The position numbers and the translations under genes were made by a program. The notes beneath the pieces are model-generated. The model saw only the letters and a list, made by a program, of their open reading frames with translations. It made no database searches and was not told the origin of the DNA. A stretch of DNA of 64,000 nt, taken from the NCBI RefSeq assembly GCF_020535245.1, contig NZ_CP084912.1:62001-126000 (forward strand), read 5' to 3'. Origin of the DNA: Asticcacaulis sp. AND118 (GTDB lineage Bacteria; Pseudomonadota; Alphaproteobacteria; Caulobacterales; Caulobacteraceae). This document shows positions 16,391-25,601 of this stretch, piece after piece. The stretch's first letter is position 1, and each line of letters begins with the position of its first letter.

Positions 16391-19045
16391 ATGTTCATCT
16401 CTTCCAAAAACCGCATCCGCGCGGCCGCACTGGCCGGGCTTTCCACCTTCGCGCTGGGGGCCGCACTGGGCGTCGCCGCGCGCGCCGAAGACCAGCCGTC
16501 GCCTGAGCCCGCACCGTTACCGGCACCGGCTGAAGACGAGGTGACCGAAGTCGTCGTTTTCGCGCCGTTGCGCGACTCGCAACTGGCGGCCCTGCGCGAA
16601 CAGCGCAATGCCGACAATCTGGTCAATGTCATCGCTTCGGACACGGTGGGCCGCTTCCCGGACCAGAACTCCGCCGCCGCCCTGTCGCGCCTGCCCGCTG
16701 TCGCCGTTCAGCGCGATCAGGGTCAGGAGCGCTATATTCAGGTGCGCGGCGCACCGAACCGCTGGACCAGCGTGTCGTTTGACGGCGTGCCGGTGATCGG
16801 CGTCGACGAAGGCGGTTCGGGCCGCGCCTTCCGCTTCGATGCGGTTCCGGCGGTGATCCTGCAATCGCTCGCCGTCAACAAGTCGCTGACGCCCGACCTT
16901 CCTGCCGAGGCCGTGGTAGCGCAGATCGATCTGCGCACCTATTCGCCGATGAACCGCAAGGGCTTCGACGTTCAGGGCGAGCTGGGTGCAGGTCAAATGG
17001 AGCTGGGCGGCGGCGAACAGCGTCAGGGGTCGCTTCGCGGCGCCTGGTCGAACGGCGCGTTCGGCGTCATGGCCGCCGTGTCGCACTATCAGCGCGAACA
17101 GGTCACCGACAACCGCGAATTCTCCTACGACGCCAACGGCATCAGCAGCTTCGACGCCCGCAACTACCTGCTGGTACGCGAAAACAATGGCGCGTCGCTG
17201 GGCTTCGAATGGCGTCCCGCCGAAGGCCACGAGTTGTTCCTGAAATGGGTCTCCTCGGAATTCAAGGACGACGAAGAGCGCAACCACTACACCTTCCAGT
17301 TGGCCAACGCCCTGTCGGGCACGCGCACGGCCACCGGCGGCGATCTGGTCGGCGTGCCGGTGCGTTCGACCGCCGAGTTCGGCGAATACCGCACCAAGAA
17401 CGAGCTGACGACGCTCGGTGGCGAGCATGGCTTCAACGACGGCTGGTCCCTGAGCTGGCGCGCCAATGTCGCCAAGATGACCAACACCACCTATCTGCCG
17501 CTCGTTTTGCAGAACCAGCAACTCAACCGTCTGCTTCGCCCGTCGATCAGCTACCGCGTCGACGATCCCAACTTCCCGATCATCAGCCTGTACAAGACCG
17601 TCAACGGCGCAACCAGCGGCACCTATGCCCGCGGCGACGCCCTGACGACACTGGATCAGAGTGCATTCGACTTCAATATCGGCCTGCCGATCATCTCGAA
17701 TATCAAGGCCGATAGCTGGACCGCCAGGTTCGACGTGACGCGCGACACCGGCAACTGGGTCTACAAAGCCGGCTACCAGCACGATCACCGCGAGATCGAG
17801 GGCAACACCATCAACCAGCCGACCGTGCTGCTGACGCAGCTCCTCGGCATCGGTTCGGCGGACGATCTGAAAGCCTCGAACTACGTCACCGGCCGCAACT
17901 GGGACACCGGCTTCCCGCTGGGCATCAATCTGAAATACATCGACAACAAGCGCCTGCGCACCGATTTCGAAGCGCGTCTCAACACGCTGCAGGCCGCCGG
18001 CAAATATAATCCCGCCACCATTATCGACCCGTCCAGCCTGTACGACATCACCGAGAATCTCGGCGCGGCCTACGGCATGGCCAAATACATGTGGGAAGGC
18101 GGTCAGGTGGTCTTCGGCGCGCGTGTCGAGCACATGAAGCAGCGCATCACGGGCTTCACCAAGTCGGGCACGACCGTCACCCCGCTGGTGGTCGACAACG
18201 ACTATACGGACCTCTTCCCCAGCCTCAACGCCAGGTTCGACCTGTCGGACAAGCTGGTCCTGCGCGGCGCGGTGCAGCGCGGCATCGCCCGCCCGTCCTT
18301 CGGCGCCATCCGAAGCGGCGCGTCGATCAACGACACCGCGACGCCGGGCACGATTTCAGGCGGCAATCCGCATCTGGAGCCGGAATACACCTGGGGCCTC
18401 GACTCCTCTCTCGAATACTACCTCTCGAACGACAGCGTGGTGTCGGCGGGCGTCTTCTACCGCAAGGTGGACAACGTCCTCTACGACTCGAAGACCAAGA
18501 TCACCAACGACGCCTATGACGCCAACGGCATCGACCGCACGGGCTACGACTTCACCTCGACGCTCAATGGCGATAACGGCAAGCTTTATGGTCTGGAACT
18601 GAACTATCAGCAGACCTTCTCCGCCCTGCCCTCGCCGTTCGACGGCCTCGGCTTCAGCGGCAATGTCGCCCTTCTGGACGGTGAATTCGACACCGTGGCG
18701 CGCAAGGGCGTGCCCTTCCCCGGCACCTCCAAGACCATCGTCAACACCTCGGTCTCCTACGAAAAGTACGGCGTTTCGGCGCGTCTTTCGTATCAGTGGC
18801 GCGACGACTGGGCCGATACGCTGGGCGGTCTGGGCTTGGGTGCGGGCGGTGACGAATACCGCAAGGCCTACGGCAACCTCGACCTGACCCTGCGCTATGC
18901 GGCGACCCGGCACATTACCCTGTTCGCCGACGCTTCGAACCTGACCGACGAAACCTACATCGCCTTTGAAGGCGACGAGCGTCACCCGTCGGAAGTCGAA
19001 CAGATCGGCCGCCGCTTCCTCGCCGGCCTGCGCTTCAACTTCTAA
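16391..19045 (+). CDS. TonB-dependent outer-membrane receptor
   Basis: This 884-residue outer-membrane receptor imports an unknown ligand using TonB energy. It has a signal peptide (cleavage near ARAED) and a TonB box-like VTEVVVFAPLR. The plug domain (about 65-200) contains GRFPDQNSAAALSRLPAVAVQRDQG and IQVRGAPNRWTSVSFDG. A 22-strand-type barrel ends in the aromatic RRFLAGLRFNF. The plug resembles the oligosaccharide-type receptors common in Caulobacterales and Xanthomonads. A secreted phosphatase follows after 22 bases, in the same operon, and the double-TetR gene is divergent. The ligand may be a phosphorylated compound, which is inference from the neighbour. Confidence 0.93.
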   Translation: MFISSKNRIRAAALAGLSTFALGAALGVAARAEDQPSPEPAPLPAPAEDEVTEVVVFAPLRDSQLAALREQRNADNLVNVIASDTVGRFPDQNSAAALSRLPAVAVQRDQGQERYIQVRGAPNRWTSVSFDGVPVIGVDEGGSGRAFRFDAVPAVILQSLAVNKSLTPDLPAEAVVAQIDLRTYSPMNRKGFDVQGELGAGQMELGGGEQRQGSLRGAWSNGAFGVMAAVSHYQREQVTDNREFSYDANGISSFDARNYLLVRENNGASLGFEWRPAEGHELFLKWVSSEFKDDEERNHYTFQLANALSGTRTATGGDLVGVPVRSTAEFGEYRTKNELTTLGGEHGFNDGWSLSWRANVAKMTNTTYLPLVLQNQQLNRLLRPSISYRVDDPNFPIISLYKTVNGATSGTYARGDALTTLDQSAFDFNIGLPIISNIKADSWTARFDVTRDTGNWVYKAGYQHDHREIEGNTINQPTVLLTQLLGIGSADDLKASNYVTGRNWDTGFPLGINLKYIDNKRLRTDFEARLNTLQAAGKYNPATIIDPSSLYDITENLGAAYGMAKYMWEGGQVVFGARVEHMKQRITGFTKSGTTVTPLVVDNDYTDLFPSLNARFDLSDKLVLRGAVQRGIARPSFGAIRSGASINDTATPGTISGGNPHLEPEYTWGLDSSLEYYLSNDSVVSAGVFYRKVDNVLYDSKTKITNDAYDANGIDRTGYDFTSTLNGDNGKLYGLELNYQQTFSALPSPFDGLGFSGNVALLDGEFDTVARKGVPFPGTSKTIVNTSVSYEKYGVSARLSYQWRDDWADTLGGLGLGAGGDEYRKAYGNLDLTLRYAATRHITLFADASNLTDETYIAFEGDERHPSEVEQIGRRFLAGLRFNF

Positions 19046-19067
19046 TAAAAACAAAAGGATAAAACAG

Positions 19068-19934
19068 ATGAAAACCCTCCTGAAAAGCGCGGCCCTCGCC
19101 GCGCTCCTCTCCGCCGCGTCCATGGCCCCGACCACCTGGGCCCAGACGGTTCCCGCTGCCGAAGCCCCGTCGCGTCTGATTGCCATCGAAGGCAGCAACA
19201 ATTTCCGCGATCTCGGTGGTTACAAAACCGCCGACGGCCGTGAATTGAAGTGGGGCGTGCTCTACCGCTCGGCGGCGATGCATCGCATTACGCCCAAAGG
19301 CTTCGAACAACTGCGCGCCCGCGGCATCAAGACCAATATCGATTTCCGCGCCACGCAGGAACGTCGCGCCGCCCCGGCGGTGTGGCCCGCCGACATGAAA
19401 GTCGCGGTCTATACGCAGGACTACGACCTCGACATGACGCCGTTCATGGCCTTTTTTCAGAAGGGCAATGTTACCGCCGAGGAGACCCGCCATATGATGG
19501 CCGGCTTCTACCGCCAGGCGCCGTTCAGCTTCGCGGATCAGTACAAGCGCATGCTGCGCCTGATCATCGATGGCGAAACACCGATGGTTTATAACTGTTC
19601 GGCGGGCAAGGACCGCACAGGCGTAGCCACGGCGCTGATCCTGACCCTCGTCGGCGTGCCGCGCGCCACCGTTACCGAGGACTATCTGCTGTCGAACCGG
19701 TACTATACGCCCGACGTGCCGAAGGCCGGCGAACAGGAAGACCCGCAAACAGCCGCCTTCCGCCGGTTGCCGCCCGACGTCCTTCAGGCCCTGATGGGCG
19801 TTGACGCCAGCTATCTCGACGCGGCGTTTGCGGCCATCGAGACGCGCGAAGGCGGCTGGGACCGCTATGTCCGCGAAGACCTCGGCCTTACCGCCGGGGA
19901 CGTAGAGGCGCTCAAGGCGCGTCTGCTGAAGTAA
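19068..19934 (+). CDS. secreted tyrosine-phosphatase-like protein (CX5R)
   Basis: This 288-residue exported phosphatase belongs to the Y_phosphatase3 family. A signal peptide ends near TTWAQ. NNFRDLGGYKTADGR and GVLYRSAAMHRIT are family signatures, and the catalytic P-loop is CSAGKDRTG (Cys177, Arg183). Family members hydrolyse phosphotyrosine, phosphoinositides or other phosphate monoesters through a cysteinyl-phosphate intermediate. The ATG at 19068 has AAAAGGAT 7 bases upstream. It follows a TonB receptor, so it probably removes phosphate from the imported compound in the periplasm. A strong hairpin lies just after its stop. Confidence 0.9.
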   Translation: MKTLLKSAALAALLSAASMAPTTWAQTVPAAEAPSRLIAIEGSNNFRDLGGYKTADGRELKWGVLYRSAAMHRITPKGFEQLRARGIKTNIDFRATQERRAAPAVWPADMKVAVYTQDYDLDMTPFMAFFQKGNVTAEETRHMMAGFYRQAPFSFADQYKRMLRLIIDGETPMVYNCSAGKDRTGVATALILTLVGVPRATVTEDYLLSNRYYTPDVPKAGEQEDPQTAAFRRLPPDVLQALMGVDASYLDAAFAAIETREGGWDRYVREDLGLTAGDVEALKARLLK

Positions 19935-19943
19935 GGTTTAAAA

Positions 19944-19982
19944 GCGTACCCCAAAAAGCGCCCGGCGTTTTTTGGGGTACGC
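19944..19982 (+). terminator. 19-bp hairpin after receptor-phosphatase unit
   Basis: GCGTACCCCAAAAAGCGCC pairs with GGCGTTTTTTGGGGTACGC with a single G-T wobble and a one-base loop. It begins 10 bases after the phosphatase stop. It is not followed by a T run, so it may terminate transcription or protect the RNA end. Confidence 0.55.
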
Positions 19983-20245
19983 GACAAGGTAAGCGTTTAT
20001 TGTGATGGCCGTCGCGTCTGCGGATGCGGCGGCCGTTGCCGTACGTGGACATTTTATCTGGCCCGGCTTCGGCTGGACCCACGGTTGACCCGCACCTTGC
20101 CGGCTACACGCCCGCGAGTGGTCACACGGCCAAAGACGCGAAATGAGCGTATACCGTATTTAAAAATTCATTAAGCCATCACCTGAGCGTCGCAGACGAC
20201 CCCTAGCAAGCGCCCCATCCTTCGTCATGTTTTGGGGACAAAGAC
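19983..20245. other. intergenic region before second TonB receptor
   Basis: This is the rest of a 311-bp gap. No gene is visible. An AT-rich patch near 20150-20175 could be the promoter of the next receptor. Nothing else is recognisable. Confidence 0.4.
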
Positions 20246-22663
20246 ATGCTTGCCGCCTTCAATCTTCGCCTGCTGCGCACGACCGCCTCGCTGTGGCCGC
20301 TTCTGCCCGCCGCCCTCCTCATCGCGCCCGTGGCGCACGCTCAAACCCGTCCCGCTCCGGCGGTCGAAGAGACCCAGGAAATCATCGTCACCGGCACCCG
20401 CGAAAAGGGCCGCACCAGGTACGAAAGCCTGACGCCGGTCGACGTCGTTTCGGCCAAGGCGGTGCAGGACGGCGCGTCGGCGGAACTGGCCGACAATCTG
20501 GCTCAGGTCATCCCGTCGCTTCAGGTGCTCAAGCTGCCGTCGTCGGACGGCCTGCAGTTCATCCGTCCGGCCCGGCTGCGCGGCCTCGGCTCGGACCAGA
20601 CGCTGGTGCTGGTCAACGGCAAGCGCTTCCACCGTTCGGCATTTCTGGGACAGCGCGGCGCTCAGGGCGCGGACCTCAACAAGATCTCGTCCTTAAGTGT
20701 TGGCCGCGTCGAAGTGCTGCGTGACGGCGCTTCGGCCCAGTACGGTTCGGACGCCATCGCCGGCGTCATCAACATCCAGTTGGATGAGCGTCCGGGCGTC
20801 AACGCCTATGTGCAGGGCTCGCAATATTACGAAGGGGACGGCGAGACCGTGCGCGCGGGCCTGAAGGCCGGCACGCGCTTCGATCAGGGCTTCGTCACCG
20901 CCTCGCTGGAATGGGCGGACGCGAAGATGACCTCGCGCAGCCATCAGCGTCAGGACGCCATAGACTATATGAAGGCCAATCCGGGCGTCGTCCTGCCGGA
21001 CCCCGTTCAGCACTGGGGCGCGCCGGACACCAAAAGCTACAATTTCGCGCTCAACGGCGCGTTCGATCTCGGTTTTGCCGAAGCCTACGGCTTTGCCACG
21101 GCGGCCAGGGGTGAAGGCATCAACGACATCAACTGGCGTATTCCGTCGGCGACGTCGAACGCCAGCGTCTACAAGACCGTCCCGAGTTTCCCCGGCTGGG
21201 ACCTCAAGACCGTCTATCCGCTGGGCTTCACCCCGCGCGAACAGGCCAAATATCAGGACTATCAGGCCGTGGCCGGTCTGCGCGGCGGCGGCGAGGTCTT
21301 CACCTGGGACGTCAGCGCCTCGGTCGGTGAGAACGAGACCAAGTTCTATCTCTATAACTCGATCAACGCCTCGCTGGGGCCCTCCTCGCCCTTCGACTTC
21401 TTCCTCGGCACCCAGACCCAGCGCGAAGTCACCCTCAATGCCGACGGCGTCTACCGCCTCGACCTCGGCCTGAGCGAGCCGGTCAATATCGCCTTCGGGG
21501 CCGAGCGGCGCGAAGAGACCTATAAGGTCGGCGCCGGCGACAAGGCGTCTTACGAAGTCGGTCCGGGCGCGAAGGACGGCCTCGCCGTCGGTTCCAACGG
21601 CTTCCCCGGCTTCTCCGACCTGCAGGCCGGCGAGTGGTCGCAGGAAAGCTCTGCCGCCTATGTCGACATCGAAGCGAAGCTGACCCCGGAATGGACCGTC
21701 GGCAGCGCAGTGCGCTACGAAGACTTCGACAGCTTCGGCGACACCACCAACGGCAAGCTCTCGACCCGTTACGAGTTCACCCCCTACTTCGCCGCCCGCG
21801 GGTCGTGGTCCACCGGCTTCCGCGCCCCGACGCCGGGCCAGATCAACTCGCTGGCCGTGTCGCAAGGCCTAGATACGGTGACGCTGCAGGTCTTCACCAA
21901 TGGCCGCCTGTCGCCGCTCAACCCCATCGCTGTCAGCAAGGGTGCCAAGCCGCTGGAGCCGGAAGAATCGACCAACAAGAGCGCCGGCTTCGTCTGGCGC
22001 ACCGATTTCGGTCTGTCGGGTTCGTTCGACATGTACCAGATCGAGGTGAGCAATCGTCTGGGGCAATCGGCGTCAGTCAGCCTGAGCACGGCGGAAAAGA
22101 ACGCTCTCGTGGCGCAGGGTTATCCGGCGGCGGCCAGCTTCACCTCGGTTTACTGGTACACCAACGATTACGACACCCGCACCAAGGGCATCGACGTGGT
22201 GACCACCTATACCCGACCGCTGTGGGACGGCCGCCTGACCCTGCTGCTGGCCTATAATAACAACAAAACGCTGGTCACGGCGGGTTCGATCATGGCCAAC
22301 CCGACCACCAAGCGTATTTACGAAGAAGGCCTGCCGCAGAATAACGCCGCCTTCACCGGCACCTTCCGCAAGGGCGCGTTCGAGTATCAGGTGCGCACGC
22401 GTCACTACGCGGCGTGGACCGACTCGACCGGCAATTCGACGGGCGACATTTTCCAGCGCTTCGGCGCGATGAACTTCGTCGACGCCTCGGTGCTGTGGGA
22501 CCTCAACGAAAAGCTGTCGCTCAAGGTCTCGGCCGAAAACCTCTTCGACCAGTACCCGGAAAAGGCCATCTTCCAGGCGTCGCGCGGTATCGAATACTCG
22601 CGTAACGCGCCGTACGACACCTACGGCGGTCAGTACTATGTGCGCCTGAACGCCCGATTCTGA
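20246..22663 (+). CDS. TonB-dependent outer-membrane receptor
   Basis: This 805-residue receptor has a signal peptide (cleavage near VAHAQ), a TonB box-like EIIVTGTR, and a plug (about 50-170) with the signatures RLRGLGSDQTLVLVNGKR and VEVLRDGASAQYGSDAIAGVIN. A beta barrel ends in the aromatic YYVRLNARF. The plug signatures are those of siderophore, vitamin and small-molecule type receptors, distinct from the oligosaccharide type at 16.4 kb. A PLP enzyme gene with a Tat-like signal follows after 67 bases in the same direction. The ligand could be an amine or amino-acid-like compound, judging only from this neighbour. Confidence 0.94.
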   Translation: MLAAFNLRLLRTTASLWPLLPAALLIAPVAHAQTRPAPAVEETQEIIVTGTREKGRTRYESLTPVDVVSAKAVQDGASAELADNLAQVIPSLQVLKLPSSDGLQFIRPARLRGLGSDQTLVLVNGKRFHRSAFLGQRGAQGADLNKISSLSVGRVEVLRDGASAQYGSDAIAGVINIQLDERPGVNAYVQGSQYYEGDGETVRAGLKAGTRFDQGFVTASLEWADAKMTSRSHQRQDAIDYMKANPGVVLPDPVQHWGAPDTKSYNFALNGAFDLGFAEAYGFATAARGEGINDINWRIPSATSNASVYKTVPSFPGWDLKTVYPLGFTPREQAKYQDYQAVAGLRGGGEVFTWDVSASVGENETKFYLYNSINASLGPSSPFDFFLGTQTQREVTLNADGVYRLDLGLSEPVNIAFGAERREETYKVGAGDKASYEVGPGAKDGLAVGSNGFPGFSDLQAGEWSQESSAAYVDIEAKLTPEWTVGSAVRYEDFDSFGDTTNGKLSTRYEFTPYFAARGSWSTGFRAPTPGQINSLAVSQGLDTVTLQVFTNGRLSPLNPIAVSKGAKPLEPEESTNKSAGFVWRTDFGLSGSFDMYQIEVSNRLGQSASVSLSTAEKNALVAQGYPAAASFTSVYWYTNDYDTRTKGIDVVTTYTRPLWDGRLTLLLAYNNNKTLVTAGSIMANPTTKRIYEEGLPQNNAAFTGTFRKGAFEYQVRTRHYAAWTDSTGNSTGDIFQRFGAMNFVDASVLWDLNEKLSLKVSAENLFDQYPEKAIFQASRGIEYSRNAPYDTYGGQYYVRLNARF

Positions 22664-22730
22664 TCGGCGTGACATCGTGATCGGGGGGCGGGTCTTCGGA
22701 CCTGTCCCCTTCTGCTTTTCCGGAGTCCCC

Positions 22731-24002
22731 ATGCACCGCCGAAGTGTGTTGAGCGCCCTTTCTTCGCCTATCCTGGGCGCACTTGTTCCAGCTTCCACCC
22801 TTGCGCAATCCGCGACGCTCGTGACCGCGCCGGCCGGGCCGCAGGATGACGCCGGCTGGGCGCGGGTGGCCGAAGCGTTTCCGGCGCGGCCCGACGGGCT
22901 GATCAATCTCGAATACGGCGCCTTCGGGCAGATGCCGCGTGCGGTCGAAGCGGCTTTTGCCCGCTACACGGCGCAGGTCAATCGCGAAGGCGCGTCCTTC
23001 ACGCGGCGCGGCTTCGCCCCCTATTACCTCAAGCTGCGTCAGGCGGTCGCCATGGCGCTCAATGCCGATCCGTCCGAGATCGCCCTGACGCGCAACGCCA
23101 CCGAAGCGCTTCAGGCCCTGATCGGCGGCTATAACCGCCTGAAAGCCGGCGATGCGGTCCTGTTTGCCGACCACGATTACGACAGCATGCAGACGGCGAT
23201 GGCGTGGCTGAAAATCCGTCGTGGGGTCGAGGTGGTGCGTATCGCCCTCCCCCACCCGGCGACGCATCAGAACCTGATCGACGCCTACGACGACGCGCTG
23301 AAGACTCATCCCAATATTCGAATGATCCTGCTGACCCATCTCGGTCACCGCAGCGGCCTGCGTCTGCCGGTGCGCGAGATTGTCAGCATGGCCCGCACAC
23401 GCGGCGTCGACGCCATCGTCGACAGCGCCCACGCCTGGGGCCAAAGCCCGGTCGATGTGAAGGCCGAGGGCCTCGACTTCGCGGGCTTCAATCTGCATAA
23501 ATGGATCGGCGCACCGGTGGGCGTCGGGGCCATGTTTATCCGCAAGGCGCGCCTTAACGACATCGATCCCTACATGGGCGAGGCGGTCAGTGAACGCGAT
23601 CCGGTCTCGGCGCGCGTCCATACCGGTACGGCGAATTTCGCCGCCCAGATGGCGGCCATCGATGCGCTTAGCCTGCACGCGCAGATCGGTTCGGCGGCCT
23701 GCGAACAACGGTTCCGCGCCTTGCGTGACCTGTGGGCCGAACCGGCGCGCGCGTTGAAGACCATCGACATATTGACGCCCGCCGATCCGCGTCTGCACAT
23801 CGGCATCACCTCGTTCCGCCTGAAAGCCGATCCGTCGCCCGCTGCTCATGCGGCTTTTGCCAAGCGCCTGCTGGATGACCAAGGCATTTTCACCGTTATG
23901 CGCACAGGCCTCGACCGCGGGGCCTGCATCCGCGTGACGCCGGGCTTCACTTCGACACCCGCCGACATGATGCGGCTTCTGAGCACCTTGGAGCGGCTAT
24001 AG
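22731..24002 (+). CDS. exported PLP enzyme, aminotransferase class V (isopenicillin N epimerase-like)
   Basis: This 423-residue enzyme of the class V aminotransferase fold has the cofactor motif DSAHAWGQ (Asp231, His234) and the Schiff-base lysine in FNLHKWIGAP (Lys257). The ATG at 22731, preceded by GGAG, gives an N-terminus MHRRSVLSAL with a twin-arginine-like signal followed by a hydrophobic segment. A folded PLP protein would need Tat export, so periplasmic location is likely. Relatives include isopenicillin N epimerase and cysteine desulfurase-like enzymes. Its pairing with a TonB receptor suggests that it acts on an imported amino-acid derivative. Confidence 0.87.
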   Translation: MHRRSVLSALSSPILGALVPASTLAQSATLVTAPAGPQDDAGWARVAEAFPARPDGLINLEYGAFGQMPRAVEAAFARYTAQVNREGASFTRRGFAPYYLKLRQAVAMALNADPSEIALTRNATEALQALIGGYNRLKAGDAVLFADHDYDSMQTAMAWLKIRRGVEVVRIALPHPATHQNLIDAYDDALKTHPNIRMILLTHLGHRSGLRLPVREIVSMARTRGVDAIVDSAHAWGQSPVDVKAEGLDFAGFNLHKWIGAPVGVGAMFIRKARLNDIDPYMGEAVSERDPVSARVHTGTANFAAQMAAIDALSLHAQIGSAACEQRFRALRDLWAEPARALKTIDILTPADPRLHIGITSFRLKADPSPAAHAAFAKRLLDDQGIFTVMRTGLDRGACIRVTPGFTSTPADMMRLLSTLERL

Positions 24003-24004
24003 GC

Positions 24005-24217
24005 CTACCATACGCTCATTTCGGAGATATCGCTGTAGCCAAAGGCCGTACGCAGGCGTTCGACGGCCATCACCTGCGCCAGCTTGGCGTCGCCATAGCG
24101 TTGATAGGCGGGCGTGGTCATATCGGTCCCCGCCACCGGACAGACCAGTAGTTGATGCAGCGGCAAGGGTTTGCCCGCATCGCGCGCCCTGATTGCCGTG
24201 GCGATGTCCTTGAGCAT
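24005..24217 (-). CDS. small hypothetical protein (70 residues)
   Basis: This 70-residue frame has an excellent ribosome site (AAAGGAT, 5 bases before the ATG). It contains LHQLLVCPVAGTDMTTPAYQ and a helical C-terminus. No known domain is recognised and there is no signal peptide or membrane segment. It is convergent with the PLP enzyme, with only a 2-base gap. The ribosome site and the clean frame make it likely to be real; its function is unknown. Confidence 0.55.
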   Translation of the reverse strand: MLKDIATAIRARDAGKPLPLHQLLVCPVAGTDMTTPAYQRYGDAKLAQVMAVERLRTAFGYSDISEMSVW

Positions 24218-24337
24218 GGTGTATCCTTTCGGTTGCGGGGAGGCGCTAACCCTACGCGGCCTTGCGTAAGGATAAGCCCGGAGCTTCCGCGACAGGCATC
24301 AGCGGCCGGTAAAGCCGCGCCATTGCGTAACCCAGAT

Positions 24338-24360
24338 AGCGTTGCATTTGCAGCAACGCT
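24338..24360. promoter_or_regulatory. palindrome AGCGTTGC-N7-GCAACGCT
   Basis: A perfect 8-bp inverted repeat lies in the 321-bp gap (24218-24538) between the small hypothetical gene and the alpha/beta hydrolase gene. It could be an operator for either divergent gene. No other feature stands out in this gap. Confidence 0.4.
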
Positions 24361-24538
24361 GAATGCGTAAAATGACGGCTTTCGGTAACCGGACGCCGCC
24401 TGTACACCTTACAACGTACACAGCGTTTCGGCCTCCCCGGGCCACTTCAAACCCTTACCTGTCCACGATGTCCGCAAGTGCCCTTTTCAGCCAGCCGGCG
24501 AAGCCTTGCCCAAACCGAACCCTTCAGGAGCTACCGCC

Positions 24539-25378
24539 ATGACCAACGAATCCTTCGTCACGACCGCCGACGGCACCCGCCTCTTCTTCAAGGACTGGGG
24601 CCCCCGCGAGGCTCAAGCCATCGTCTTCCACCACGGCTGGCCCCTGTCGTCTGACGACTGGGACGCACAGATGCTGTTCTTCCTGTCCAAAGGCTATCGC
24701 GTCGTCGCCCACGACCGCCGCGGCCACGGCCGCTCCAGCCAGTCGAGCGAAGGCCACGACATGGACACCTACGCCGCCGACGCCAATGCCATCGTCGAAT
24801 ATCTTGATCTGAAGAACGCCATCCATGTCGGCCATTCGACCGGCGGCGGCGAAGTGGCCCGCTATGTGGCGCGTTACGGCGGCAATGGGCGCGTCGCCAA
24901 GGCCGTGCTGATCAGCGCCGTCACCCCGATCATGCTCAAGACCGAAGCCTTCCCGCTGGGCCTGCCGATCGAGGTGTTCGACGGCCTGCGCGCCCAGACC
25001 GCCGCCAACCGGGCCCAGTTCTTCCGCGACCTGCCCATCCCCTTCTACAACTTCAACCGCGACGGCAACGCGCCGATCCCCGGCGTGATCGACAACTGGT
25101 GGCGTCAGGGCATGATGGGGAGCGCCAAAGCGCACTATGAAGGGATCAAGGCCTTTTCGGAAACCGATCTGAGCGCGGACCTGAAGGCCATCGAGGTGCC
25201 GGTGCTGATCCTGCACGGCGACGACGACCAGATCGTCCCCATCGCCGCCGCCGCGCTCGAAGCCATCAAGCTGGTCAAGCACGGCACGCTGAAGGTCTAT
25301 CCCGGCTTCTCTCACGGCATGGCGACGATCAATGCCGATGCGATCAATGCCGACATACTGAGCTTTATTGAAGGCTAA
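24539..25378 (+). CDS. alpha/beta hydrolase, cofactor-free haloperoxidase family
   Basis: This 279-residue alpha/beta-hydrolase has the nucleophile elbow GHSTGGG (Ser100), an oxyanion region HHGWPLSSDDW, and the acid and base segments ILHGDDDQIVP and GFSHGM. The length and motifs match non-haem chloroperoxidase/arylesterase proteins, which in vivo are usually esterases with promiscuous perhydrolase activity. The ATG at 24539 has AGGAG 8 bases upstream. No signal peptide is present, so it is cytoplasmic. It stands alone, followed by a strong hairpin. Confidence 0.92.
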   Translation: MTNESFVTTADGTRLFFKDWGPREAQAIVFHHGWPLSSDDWDAQMLFFLSKGYRVVAHDRRGHGRSSQSSEGHDMDTYAADANAIVEYLDLKNAIHVGHSTGGGEVARYVARYGGNGRVAKAVLISAVTPIMLKTEAFPLGLPIEVFDGLRAQTAANRAQFFRDLPIPFYNFNRDGNAPIPGVIDNWWRQGMMGSAKAHYEGIKAFSETDLSADLKAIEVPVLILHGDDDQIVPIAAAALEAIKLVKHGTLKVYPGFSHGMATINADAINADILSFIEG

Positions 25379-25384
25379 AAAAAA

Positions 25385-25413
25385 ACCGCCGTGCCCCAGG
25401 ATGGCACGGCGGT
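25385..25413. terminator. 11-bp GC-rich hairpin after hydrolase gene
   Basis: ACCGCCGTGCC and GGCACGGCGGT form an 11-bp stem with a 7-base loop. A run of A precedes the stem on the plus strand, so the classic T-tail is on the minus strand. It may work bidirectionally. Confidence 0.65.
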
Positions 25414-25601
25414 ATATACATTGACTCCGGACGAGGGAGGTGGGCCCGGTTTCCCTGCATAAGGTTGGGAAGAGTGCATTCCCGAATGACAGGCTCACCC
25501 TGCCTGCAACCCCTGCGGGCGGCCAGCTTCATTCGCCGAAACGGCCTGCCTTATCGACCAGCCGGATAGGACAGGATCGGACACCATGCTATGGTCCGGC
25601 C

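Noticed and set aside
19068-19934. Phytase assignment for the secreted phosphatase
   Set aside because: The P-loop CSAGKDR is of the Y_phosphatase3 type; the phytase substrate cannot be claimed from sequence alone.
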